Assembly: GCF_051020985.1 (NCBI RefSeq)
Contig: NC_135003.1
Location: 10,471,501-10,535,500, forward strand
Source of the DNA: Nomia melanderi
Lineage: Eukaryota > Arthropoda > Insecta > Hymenoptera > Halictidae
Reading direction: 5' to 3'
Length of the DNA: 64,000 nt
The notes under the pieces: model-generated
What the model was told of the DNA's origin: nothing
The model's input: the letters and a program-made list of their open reading frames with translations, nothing else
The model's database searches: none
Program-made: the position numbers and the translations under genes
Shown: positions 33,735 through 46,105 of the stretch, piece after piece
Position numbering within the stretch: position 1 is the stretch's first letter
How the letters are laid out: every line of letters starts with the position of its first letter

Positions 33735-36491
33735 ACCTCAAGGTGCATACCATATCGAAATAAAAACAGTTATCGGACGCAAATTAAATCGCGCGATATT
33801 TTTATCTCAACAAACATTCCTGTTAACGGAATAAATCATCCTTTGATTCCGTCTTTCAAATGCTACCTGATAATCGCAATTCAACCAAACATCCTGCGAT
33901 GACTGGCAATAAATTAAATTAATTCAGATTTATAACTTTTCATAATATTCCAGGAAAAAAGTTAGCCTCTAATTCGATATTTTCATTCTCCATCTATGCA
34001 TAAATTTAATAAATTCGAATAAATCTCTAAACTATGGAGACGACGAGAGTACTACGCGCGGCGTAGAAAAAACGAATTTATACTTTTTCGTTTGGAAGCC
34101 AACGAATAACGGGTTTTCCGCCAATTCCCAGGCAGAATTATACGGTTACAAAGGAACACGATTTTCTCGTTACAGGGACCTGTATGGTCCGCTAGATTGA
34201 CCGACTGTTTGTACCAATGGCGACGATTTTTCTCGTGATAAATCGAAGAAAATTACCGGGCGGTCGGGCGCAGGAAACGGTGGTGTGGGCTCGCATTGAA
34301 ATTCCGGTGGTCCTGTAAAAATCGGTTTTGCAGAGATGACCAGAGAGGTGCCCGGTAGCCGGTACCCGATTGATCTGCATTGTAATGGGAAAATTTGGAA
34401 GTGCGCGTACTTTGGTGCTCCCTCGAATTACCAAACCATTTTCGAGGAAATTTCGAACGGAAAAATGTGGCCGCGCCGCGCGAAGGGAACACTAGCGAGC
34501 CAGCGCAGCGCACGCCCGCCCGCCTGTCCGCCGATCTGCATTTTAATGCGAAAATACACGGGGGAGAAGATGGTAACGTTGCAACGGGAAAGATAAAACG
34601 GTTTCACTTGCTCGGCCGCTGGGTTTCGCCAAGTCGGACATAGTTTTTCTCTCCCGCGGAAATAAACCGCCCATCGAAATTCATGCCGCAGCTGCGATCC
34701 CGCCGGAAAAATTTCGCCGGGCTTTATTAAAAAATGATTATTTGAATTTCAGCGATTTTAATTATTCCGCCGGGAATCGTTTACACAAGAATTGGCGGCT
34801 GTCGGGGAATTAAACGGGCAACCGATCCCTTCGATCGGACCGGCGGAAAGAATTTTTCGAATAACCGGCCGAAATTATTTCGAGAAACGTTTTCGCGGAA
34901 TGGTGCGATTACGCGGGCCCGATATCCGGTTTTAACTCGCTGAATATTTTCGTTGACGATGAAACGTTGCGCGAAACGGTGGATCGGCGTTATCCGTTCG
35001 TGCGAGGAACGCGGGGCGTTGAAAGTTACAGGAGTATCGATCAAAATCAGGAACATCGCGCGCCATCCTGCCAGCATCTACTCGTAATGAATTGATGTCG
35101 AATTGATGGCAGCGAAGTATACACGACTGCCTGTGCCCGTTACACAGGTCGGCCGACGTCTAACTGGAATTATGCAATCAAATGACACAATGGTTCAACT
35201 ATTATGTATCAGCGGAGCGACCAACTTCCCCGCAATGAATGCAACTGTGACAATACCAGACCTCGTCTCTTCGCCTGTCTGCCGCACCGGCGGCATGTTC
35301 AGTATCGTCCAATTCTCATGGATAATAATTGTCGCCCCGGAGGCTCCTGTTGTAACGTCGCCCATTAAAAATCGATTTGCCCCGTGACGCTTGCTCGTCT
35401 GCTCGATGCCGGCTGAATCGCGCAGAGCCTGTATAAATTCAATTAACGGTGATCGTGGGGGGATTTGATCGGTAGTCGAATGGAACTTCTTTGGTCTGGG
35501 ACCGTGGGAAGAACGTAGCTTTTACGAATTGAGCAGAAGAATGTTCTAACTCGCAATTTATTTATACCTGTATAATTCAAGTGACTTCCATCTTCCTGAG
35601 AATCACTATTCTTCTACATTTTTATATTCAACTATTTTAAAGAGACAATTCTTAACTACCTCTTCTGTTCCCAAGCATTTTTCGTCGAATGACCCAGCAA
35701 TTACTCCAAGTACTACGTCGTTTCAAATGGAAACAGAAATTCCTCGACAAAACATAATTTCATATTCGACGAAAATGATCAAACAGAGTTTTCCTCCGTG
35801 GCACTCGAGTATACGCAATCTGTACTAACGGGCTATTTTATATTCAAACATCGACGAAATTAAATAGTGTAGAGGCCGGCTGATCTTGCTCCGCAGCGAA
35901 GGAAGGCAGCAAGAATGGGTACGTAGAACAGAAAGCGAGACAGAGGTTGAAGCACCTAGCCTCGCATCTGTGATTAAAACGGCGCGGCGCCTGGAATTAT
36001 ACGCTTTTCTGCCTGGTAGTTACGACCCATTAAAGAATCACAGGAATTTTTATGAATGTCCCGATCGGAAATTCTTCCGTCCCGGCGTCGGGCCGAGTGT
36101 AATGAGATGTTTAAATTTGCAAAGGTAATAATCGCCGGGGGCTTCCATTGAGATAAGAGCGGGGGCGAGCGGGCAAACGCGGAGCGAGCGCCAGCCTTTT
36201 GGGAAGAAGCATTAGCATTGAAACATCGGCACGGTGGCTCCGCTGATGCGGAAATGAACCCGCGCCGTTGCCGGGTCGGGAAAACGGGGGAGGATAAAAA
36301 GTTGCGGACGATACGCCGTCTGCGCTGTTTTTTTCATCCAGCAGAGTGGAATCGCCAACGCATCGCCATTATTGAAAGATGTAGCCCCGCGTTAACACAA
36401 GGAGGAGATGCCGGACGCAACGCTTGAAAACTTTTCATTCGTTTGAATTACCGGCTGGTTCAGTACAGAGAAAAGGGTGAGCGGCGGTTTC

Positions 36492-36508
36492 GGGGGAGGG
36501 GGAGGCGG
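36492..36508 (+). other. G-rich run
   Basis: GGGGGAGGGGGAGGCGG is a weak G-quadruplex candidate. Confidence 0.35.
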
Positions 36509-38008
36509 CGAGACGGAAAGAAAAGTATACACACGTTGCACGGGGCGTTGCGTGATCTCGGAAATGGCAAATGAGAACCGCCACAACGAGGGAGGGAAAG
36601 TGATTATCATCGCGGGGAAAGCAACCCTTTTGAATCTCCGTTTGATTAGCAGGAAAACCGAATATATAGAAAAGACACGGCGCGCGATAGATGATACCAA
36701 GAGGTATTCTAAAGTTGGAAGGTTATATCTATGGTAAAAGAGTTGGTGTCTCGGGAGACGCGACGCTGGAAGATTGAAGATGACTTTCCGGAGAGAAATG
36801 GGTCGGGAATCAAGAATAACGTGCACTTGGTATGAACTTCTGTTGATTGAATAATTTAATGTTTGAAGTTCTTATTATTCATATTCTCTTACATTTACCA
36901 TTCCTGAAATGTTCATCCGCGATATTCTTAATGAATAACGCCCAGAATAGTTTAATTTCGAAGTAAATAAATGAGTTGTAAAATCGGAAGTATAGGACGT
37001 GCCAATTGATTTCCGTGACAGACTGAAATATGAAACGCGTATTATATGATTCACTCCACGGATAAGTTTTATGCACACCAAAAATACTCAAACGCGTAAA
37101 TCACATTTCCTGCATTAACTATAATTCAACGAAATCCAACGTGCTTTTACAAATAAAATAACACAAAATTGACTTTCTCGATAAGCCGGAGAATTGGAAC
37201 ACGTCAAAGTCAGAACAGCAACTTTGAAATAATCGAATCTGAAACAAAACACTGCGCTCCATTTTCTGAAAAAAAAAAAACATCACCCTCGAGCAGGGAG
37301 CTTGTCCCGCGTCTCAGTTATAATAAAACTACCGGTTGGTCGAAACGAGTACATCGTCCGGCACGAAGATAGTTCGCCGAGCTGTCTGTGCCGCTAACTA
37401 ACCGCCGAGCTGACCAAGGAAAGAGAAAAAAAAACGGGAGCCCGCGTTTTCGAGCACGTCGGTCAGTTATCGCGCGAAAGTTTCGCGGCGCGGCCGCGGA
37501 AGTTTCTTGCTGCATCAGCACCCGATCGTGGCCTCGGCCATGGCGTCACCGTAATTATGGAAACATTGAACGGGACAACCGCCGCGTCATCAGGATGAAC
37601 CGTGTTATTACCCTTAATCGATTTCCTATTCGTCGAATCGGTGGAATGATAATGCGAACGCGACCCGTCTCGAGCACCGAAACGTCGCCGGAGGCGGGCG
37701 TAGAGTCTTGATGCCAGTTTTTATTGGCACGATCGGTTCCCCATCTAATGGAGGTCCCGCGGTGTGTCCTGTCCTCGAAACAACGCCCGTCGCGCACCTG
37801 CCAAGCGGCGATTACGCGTCGCCGGCTGCGCCCGTTCTCAAGACTCTCCCGCCCCGTCCCGCGCGTACGTGTCACGATAATAATGCAAATTCCCCGCGCG
37901 CGCGCGGCAAGCATCCAGAAAACCACGGAACTCTTGACGTCCCGTTCGACGGATTTCGCGAGCTGATTATCGGCAGCGTATTATCCTCCGCGCCAGTTTA
38001 AACGGCCA

Positions 38009-38110
38009 CGCTAATGACGTTACACGGTCGCCGTCGAATTTCAATCGAATACCCTTGCGAAAGACGGATACACGCGAGACGTCCGGGGGACCAGACCAAC
38101 GCTAATGACG
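38009..38110 (+). repeat. Repeated 11-mer CGCTAATGACG
   Basis: The 11-mer occurs exactly at 38009-38019 and 38100-38110. It contains a TAAT core of the kind bound by homeodomain proteins. Confidence 0.4.
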
Positions 38111-41100
38111 AGATAAGTGCCCTGTAAGATTCAATCCTGCCTCGGAGAAATTCATCAACGTCGTTAAGTATCTCTGTCAGCTTCTGGCCGGAGAATCAAC
38201 TTTCAGCGGAGATTACTTTCCGAAGAAGAAATTTCGCTCTTTAACTGCGGAATTTCGATGTGGGTATTCGACGGTTTGAATGTCGATGTATTTTTTGTAG
38301 ATTTCATTGAGTCGATGTAGATGTAATCGCACGAGATGCAGTCGAGGAATTGGGTTTTCTTTTGTTAAGAAGGAATTGAAATTCCTTTTGATACCAGTCT
38401 CGTTACCATACTGCAACAGCATTTAAAATTTCTATCGGGACCGTAGACCTCCGGGAATTTAAAAACCGACTTCCGGCAGAACTGTTTTCCCAGTACCGAA
38501 GCGGTCGCAGGTATTATGACGTTAATGCAGAATCATTATTAAAATTTGTTTCGAAAGTAGATGGCTCCGGAAGAAGTTTTCCGGAGCTTACTTTCACCGG
38601 AGCCGTGGAACGGCGTAATTTCAGATGCTAACTTTCGTTCGACATTAATAATAGGCGGGTTCGAAGGGGCGAGGAGCGGACGAAATAGCTGACCCACTTG
38701 TAACAGAGGGATTCTGGAATATTGAATGAATAGTTCGGTTGTGTATCAGGGACGCGCGGATTTTTGCATGGATTTAATATTCTCGGACGGTGCGCCGGCA
38801 CGCTTTTATCGTGGGCTCTTCTAAGAAACCCCGTGGAAACGCTTTCACCAATAAACTCTCCATCGGTCGACGAAGTTGCTCGCCCGTCGCGGAATTGGCT
38901 CGCGTTGATAAGTGCTCGGGACTGAAAGAACTTCGGAAGTATCCGAAAATTATACCTTTAACCGGTCAAAGCGAACTTCCGCGACGATTCTTTCCACGGA
39001 GTGGCCCGAAAACTACTCAAACCTTGAAAGGCACCGTCCACCGCCGGGTTACAAAAGGACCGTCGCGAAACAAGTCCCCTTTCCGCGCGCACTCGCTAAC
39101 AGGAGGGAAAATGGACTCGCGCCTTGCAGCGGAGCGAACAAGAAGTCACGCGTGCATCACGCGTCCGTTCCTCTCGCCGTGATTGCGAAGTTTCTTGCGG
39201 GAAACTTGTACCCTTCGCCTCCAACTCCCTTGAACTATTTGCTTGGAAGCATTTCTGGGCGGCGCGGCCGGCGAAAATCCTTTTACAACCGCGGTCACGG
39301 GATTATCTTCCTCTTGGCTCGCTGGATCGAGGAAAGAACCGGGGACGCGCAGACGCTTTTCGGGCCAGCAGGCCGGACACCCGGTAATGTAATATCCATC
39401 CTCGGATCATGAAAATTATGCGGCCGGGAGGGACGGAATGCGGAACGAGTTTCGTTATCAGAGTTACGACTCAAAGCACCTGGAAATGTGGTTACTAATG
39501 AGGACCGTACAAAGAGTCGGCTCCACGAGTATAGTTTACGGAGGCTCGGTCTTTGAAGCCGTGACATTTTTGCGATTAATCAGTTTGGCTACAATTGTAA
39601 CGCTAGTAGGCATGGATTTCATTATGGCGGCTGGTATAAAATATTATTCGAAGCGCGGGTATTAATTATAGGATTTACGCTCGGCCTTTCCGATGAAGTA
39701 TTTTATGCGAATTTATCATTACGATTAAAGTTTTTATTTCAAATCCTAACGAGATCGAGAATTTGTCTGTTATTTAATTGGCTATTTATAACGGAACAAT
39801 AATGATCGAATCAAATCATTTTCCGTTGCGAGCGTACAGTAATCACATATTTCTCATTTAACATTTATAACATTTATAACAATAAACGATTATTTCAGTC
39901 TTGATTAAATTTAGCAACGCGCACGCTGGACGCTAATATAAACGATGAATACCGAATTTATTCGAATCAGCTACATCTAGATAATTCCGGTACGATCGGA
40001 AAATAATTACATGCAGTTAATTGCAACAAATTAATACGGGCGCGTTTCATTGGCCTCTTTCCGTGCATCGTGGCGATACTTCCAACGTATTTCAAAATTT
40101 ACAGAATCGTCGTAAAGCACCTCACCCCCGCGTTTATCCGTGCGAGCATATCTCCGGTTTCATTTGAACGTAACATCGATACTTTCGCGGAGGACGAAAA
40201 GAGAGGGTGAATGGGAAGGGAAGATACGAGGAACACGGGACGACACAATTTACAAGTACAATGGAGAGTGCGCTGCAAACTGTCTTACTATTTCCGAGGG
40301 GAAAGAAAACCGGCGACGACGACGGCGGCGGCGGCCGGATAGCGTTTCAATACTCGGCGAGCACACTCGACAAACTGAAATTCCATATCGAACTAACAAA
40401 AGAACGTCAACTCGCCGCGAGATTCGCATTCACAGCCGTGTAAAGGGCGTCGGGCAGAAAGAAAACCGCACGTGTTTCCGGAGGAAAGCAGCCAACAGAT
40501 ATATATTCTCACGGGGTGCATCGGTAGAAAGGGAAGGAACGGATGGTACGGCCGACGGGAACAGAGGGAGAAAGGTATAGGAGCCTTGGGTTCGCCGAAT
40601 AAATTGCGTGTGCAGTTTTATTTACGTCTTCACGCAAGTTGGATACAAAGGCGGACAGAAGGGAGACCGCGCCGCGGCAACTTCGAATGGCAACTGAGCG
40701 CGGCGCGGCGGATGCACGCCGAAAGAAACGTTTCTTTCGCTATTCCCCGAGACACGCTCGGACACTTTTACTTATTTTTCTTCCCCGTGTCCTCCACGGA
40801 CCGCATTCATCTTCTTGCATTCATTCGTGTTCAGTGCGGAAACACGCCGCAATTTAAACGGGTATTTAGATATATCCTCGCATAGACACTCGAGACCCCT
40901 CCCATCGGCGTTTTTACGGTGCCCCGTAAATATCCATTGAATGCCTCCATTCTGATGGCAACTGCCTCGGTTAACCCTTTCCCAACGCGTCCCGTTGAAT
41001 CGAGCGATTGCATCACGTTTATTCGAACCGCTTTCCAGTCTGCAATTGATAACCGGGCTGAGGATCCTCGAGCAGATTGCAACATTTATAGAGTTTTTGA

Positions 41101-42839
41101 AAGAAAAAATATCTTTCTTTTCCCTGTGATTATACGGATTCGAAGGGAAGAATTGAGAGGATGATTTTACTAATCGGTAATATTTTAATGCGAAGAGATC
41201 CTTGAAAAGAACCAATCTGAATTAACGTCGGGTTTATTTTGTCACTGTACATCATTTTTGCAATTGATTTGCCTGTCAGTTTCATTTGCGCGGAATTTAA
41301 ATTTCAGATTATTGAAATGCAACGATTTCAAGATGAAGTGCTTATTGTTTTGGCGATTCGCGTAAAAATGTCACGGATTTAACGATTGGTGTATAAACAT
41401 TGTGTTTATTTACTGATTTAACATTACCTGGCGGCGATCTGAATAAAATCAATTGATCGTTCATTATTTTTGAATGACTATCAGTTTCAAGCGGTGTCGA
41501 TGTTTCACCGAAGGATTGAGAAGAGGAACTGAACATGGTCGGGTAAGCGACGTTTCCTGATCGACACCGGTACACAGGATTTGAATATGTACGTAGTTCT
41601 AAATACTTCATTGACGTTACGTGTCTGGCACAGGCCCGACCACTGTTCGAATAATGCATTTTCCCGGCATAGCGGAAAACTTGTCGATAGATCGGATACT
41701 AACGACTTATCTGGTCGTGTCACGTACAGCAGGGCCGTGTTCACTAAATAAAGTCAAGAAGAGCATACACTCGATCGCACAACGCAGAATTTATTTATGC
41801 TTTTGCGCAGCATAAATGTTGTACTCGATCTGTGGATCGCAGCCATGAAATATTTTGGAATCATAAATATAGAAAGGAAACAGTATACGCGGAATATGAT
41901 TTAATGCTAATGCGGCAAAAAATAAAATATAACTTTAGGGATAATAATATCTCGATTCTTCGAAGATTCGGTTGCGCCATCTGTTCGAACCACAGTATAA
42001 TAAAGTATCGAACCGCAACCGTTGAAATCACTTCAACACTTTTCGCTGAGCACGTCATCTTTTTTCGTAAATAACGAGGAGTCAAGAAATTGCCGATGTC
42101 ACGCGAACCGCAAAGAAAATTAGTTACTATATAATTTCTGAGGAAACAGCTGCACTTCTATACCACCAACACGAAAAACTTGTGGCAATAATAATTCTCG
42201 TTAAGACGTGGATTTCTACGAACAAATAACAAACTGATTACAGGTCTCTTCGTATTCAAAGAAAATTCGGAATCGTTGTCAAAAGCATCTTATATGTTTT
42301 ACAATAAACATAGAAAATTCACACTATTGTATTTCGATATATACATACTGCCACTACAAGTGATTTTAAAACATATCATCGATAAATATAATATTAAACA
42401 CTAACTTCCTCTTAACATTCCCATTTCACCTCCTTCGAATCCCTTATTCTCCATTAGCAGCCAAAGAAATCAAAGAACCGAATAAATCCTACTAATCTTC
42501 AATTCTCTTCTTCGCCAAATCCTCCAAGAATCCTTCAATCCTTAAATACGTCAAGTGTCATCCGACGGTTCCTCTCGTAGCCGGCAGCGAATTACATTGT
42601 TACATTTTTCCCCCATTCCGCGTCGCCTTTCCTCTCCGATCTCGGTGACGCGGGTCCCGCGAAGACGTCGAGGCAACGCGGCTCGAACATCCCCGCCGAT
42701 ACCTTATAGTTAGCGTTGAATCGAGCGGGTCTTGCAGCGGCCCTTTTTGCGCGTCACGGAAGTTGACGCACCCCTTGGGCCGCGCAGGCGAAGACACTAA
42801 TTTAGAGGCGTGTCGGCATTTAGAATGCATCGGGCCAGA

Positions 42840-43435
42840 GCGACGTCATCATTAGAGCGTACAGGTAGCTAGGATCCGTGCGTTCGGTTGGTCTTCGAGA
42901 GAGAAGAGGCGGGAGAGGTCGACGGACGGCAGTGGTCCCGGTGTCTCGCGGCTCCGACTGACACCCTGCGAGATACGGTGCTTATGTTAATGCGGAGGGA
43001 AGCGTGTACCAAGTAGGAACCGGCACGGAGTGACACACAATGCAGCCAGCGCGGTGATAGCCGCGCACCCGAGGACCATTAATAACGAACGAGACGAACT
43101 CAATGAATCACAGCCACGGTATCCCATTATAATGCAAATATTCGGTGCTGTTTAATGACGGTGTAACGCTATCTTTGGAATACGTCGCCGGAATGTTAAG
43201 CCGTGCACGCCCTTCGCCCGTTCTCTTTGTCGCTACTGTTGCAAAGCCGCGCGTCCCGACCCCCTCTCATCATCTGGATGGGAGTTTCTCGAATTCCGAC
43301 GACGATCGCTTATCGGTGGACAGTGGTAATGAGATTGGAGGACATTCATCTCCCCAGCTAAATAACAATTGTCATTCTAAGCGTCTCTTTTTCTTCGGGG
43401 TCAACGGGATGGAGACGTCGAATTTGGTAGCTTGA
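42840..43435 (+). promoter_or_regulatory. CpG-rich island with possible first exon
   Basis: A GC/CpG-rich segment starts after AT-rich DNA and resembles an insect promoter and 5' leader. A CRE-like GACGTCATC lies at about 42841 and a POU octamer ATGCAAAT at 43132-43139. It runs into the short frame described at 43193. No TATA box or confirmed start is visible. Confidence 0.3.
43193..43435 (+). CDS. Possible short coding exon or ORF, unknown product
   Basis: From ATG 43193 the frame is open for 80 codons to TGA. The middle part, PTPSHHLDGSFSNSDDDRLS followed by VDSGNEIGG and SSPQLNNN, has the acidic, serine-rich look of a disordered segment in a transcription factor. I do not recognise the gene. 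The only donor in frame near the end is a weak GTAGCT at about 43427. A splice-acceptor-like run (TTCTCTTTGTCGCTACTGTTGCAAAG) inside the frame leaves the true start open. Confidence 0.2.
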   Translation: MLSRARPSPVLFVATVAKPRVPTPSHHLDGSFSNSDDDRLSVDSGNEIGGHSSPQLNNNCHSKRLFFFGVNGMETSNLVA

Positions 43436-43440
43436 ATAAG

Positions 43441-46004
43441 GATGGCTGGAGAAGATGTTTAAAAGATGAATGGTATGAGCTATCAGCTTTAGGACTTTGT
43501 GATTTGGTTTTTGTTACCTTGCTCCGACGTTGGTCTGTAGATTTAGTCAATTTTCTTTGAAAGGTAGTGAATAATAAAATGAGAATAATTTAAATAATTC
43601 ATCGTTGATAAGATATTCGAGCGACAAATTATTTTTGAGACATCATTGACTTTTTCGTGGGTTTTGAAACTTAGCAGATCGTGACACTTCCGGGGTGTCA
43701 TTTATCAGAATTAAAATCACGACGAGAGTATACTTCGATTCACCGACAAATAGAATTTTCGCAAACGGCAAAGAAGACACGTATCCCGCAATTAATTTTT
43801 CGTTAAGCTTAATGCTCCGGCATGCTTGCGGTCCACTCGACCACGAGATCTGGCTCGCGCAAAAATAATGACGGAGTTAAAATTGAGTCCTAAATAATGA
43901 ACGCTGAACGATCACACGCGTTCCGCGGCCGGTAAATCTGTGAAATGGCGCCGCTCGTTCCTGTTGGACAACGTAAAATTACAGTTTGTCGTACGTTCGA
44001 CCTTTTGACCTGTATACCGAACGCGCTGTTAAATGCAGAAGGGCTCTTTCGAACTCCGCGACTCGCGAGCTATTATATTCGACGATTCATCATTAAAAAT
44101 TTGACTAACAATTTAGTAGTTAAAAGCCACCGGACGAAGAGCGGAACACTCGAATTAAAAGCACGCGTGTATTCTTCAGTGGCTGCGTTCCAAATGTGGT
44201 CCTCTGCGATATGGCTCCGGTGGACTTGTGCATATAGCAGATTGATGCTATCACTTCGCTATCTTGGTTAAGCGAGAATACTCTTTTTAACATTCTGAGC
44301 GACACCCTGATATCTCGGCCGAAGAATTTAATACGAGCCAGCAGGCGTCGTATTACCATTCAACTAAAAAAATAATTGTCCCTCTCCTACTCCTACCTGA
44401 TGGATCATCGCAAGCGGACTAAAAATACCCATGCGCTGTCAGTTTCAATTTGCTCGAATCTAATAAAATTTGTTTCCAATGACATTCTATCAGTACTGGA
44501 TTTACATATTATTGAACAACTCTTTCCTTCTAGAAGATTCCAACATCGAATGTCTAACTTTAGGTGAATTAATCATTGGAGTTGTAATCTTTCAAGTTTG
44601 ACCTAATCTCGAGAGAAATGAAATAGGAAGGTTTAAGTATTTATGATATCTGTTGGTGTTCTTGTTTGATCATGACTTAAACGCTAAGTGGTTTCTCTGG
44701 AAGATTCTATCAACGATTCAACAGTGAAACGAAGTTTCTTTATAAAGTAAAAGGACTGCATATATTTTCTATTGAATTAAATAATTTAAATTAACTGTCT
44801 CGTTCACCAAATACCGTTGCATCTTTACATGCTACGCATTCAGATCGTCTTTGTTCGAAAGTTTCGACCCATGTTTTAAAGGTGGATTAGGATAAGCGTA
44901 AAATACGACAGAATGTCTCCATATCACGGATATCTCCGAGATCTGCCTCGTCTGGGCGTTTACTTTCCGCAGGTTACTGCAAGATAAACCGAACTTTCCG
45001 CGATGAGATAAGTTGGTGAAGAATTAATATAGCTACCCTTCCCCACCGCTGAACTCCATTAACCCCAACCTTGCGGATTGCTGCGAGCGAAATGGCGAAT
45101 ATTCTGCCGCGCTGCTAATTATCAGAATTTTGTTCCACCGCTCGATTCTTTGTCTTAACTCTACGAAACAATGAAAGCTTTTCAAAATTTCCAAAAAAAA
45201 TTCAGAGATACCCGCAAATACTCTTTTCAGTCAAGTAATCATAAAACAGAACATTTGAGATGCATTTCGATGCTTCCGGTAATCCTCCGTGTTACAACAG
45301 TACCGAACAAGATTATTCCCGAAATTAATTCAAAAGCGTCAGTCATAGGGCACAACATCAAGACATCAACATTATTAAACAAATCACTGCCCGTATTATC
45401 CTACAAACACACGTTTCTTCCGGTAGCCCGTTATACGCCACATTATATTCATGTTACGAGTAATTACCGTTTCATGGGAATACCAGATTAACTGGCAGTC
45501 CCTACATTAATATTCATTTAACCGGCTTCTGTTTACACAAATATGATTCAAGACGCCAAGGGTTCTACACACTCTCGCGCGAATGAACATCCGCGTACAC
45601 CCGATTAACAGATAATTAATTAAAGGATCGCGAAGTCGAGACGGGCTCAGTCGAAAGTCGCGGGTTTGTTTCGGTTGGCTCGATAATTCGCGTGACAAGG
45701 CCGGATGCCATTGAAGTAGTTAGCTACAATAGCTTCGTGTCTATCTAGCCCCGAACTAGCCGAATGTCAGGGACTCATGAATTTGCATGGACCAAGCCAA
45801 ATATAATCTTAGCGCACACAGACGGTTCTCTCACGGAGGCTATAGGCACCTCCGACCAGGTCGGTCCGTTCTAGGGATCTAGGCTCGTTCTCGCCGTTCA
45901 TGCGACGTCCCCCGGATAGGAAGTGCAGATTGCCCTGTTTAATTACTGGTGAGGGATGGTCGAAGGACTCGGAGGGCAATCAGCTTATTTGTATTTACTT
46001 GCAG
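43441..46004. other. Region without a recognised gene
   Basis: AT-rich DNA. A 106-codon frame at 45171-45491 begins with ATG and is lysine- and serine-rich. It has no recognised motif and may be chance. Confidence 0.4.
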
Positions 46005-46105
46005 ATTTACGTCGGTCCGGCCGTCCAACCCAGTGACTTCCAAATCTCACGGAACCCCGAGCCAGACCACATACCCAGGACCTCTTCCATCCGTCGACCA
46101 GCAAA
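46005..46105 (+). CDS. Candidate internal exon of an unidentified plus-strand gene
   Basis: This 101-bp segment lies between a good acceptor (TTATTTGTATTTACTTGCAG) and a consensus donor (GTGAGT). Two frames are open throughout. One gives IYVGPAVQPSDFQISRNPEP and then DHIPRTSSIRRPAK; the other gives FTSVRPSNPVTSKSHGTPSQ and then TTYPGPLPSVDQQ. The first ends in a phase that fits the candidate exon at 55440. GC content is higher than in the flanks. A donor-like GTGAGG lies only about 60 bases upstream. The product is unknown. Confidence 0.33.

Larger units (their letters stand above)
26041..42800. other. Long region without a recognised gene
   Basis: This is mostly AT-rich DNA with GC-richer islands at about 34.2-35.4, 36.1-36.6, 37.3-38.1 and 38.8-39.4 kb. 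It holds a recursive-splice-like site (30498), two solo MITE ends, G-rich runs (32199-32221 and 36492-36508) and a repeated CGCTAATGACG. Open frames up to about 180 codons exist on both strands but follow purine or GC skew and look unlike protein. Confidence 0.5.

Noticed and set aside
35090..35470. Frames open on both strands; the minus-strand peptide contains IIIHENW, reminiscent of trypsin-like proteases
   Set aside because: No His-Asp-Ser triad context and no AAHC follows. The IVGG nearby is on the other strand. Probably coincidence.
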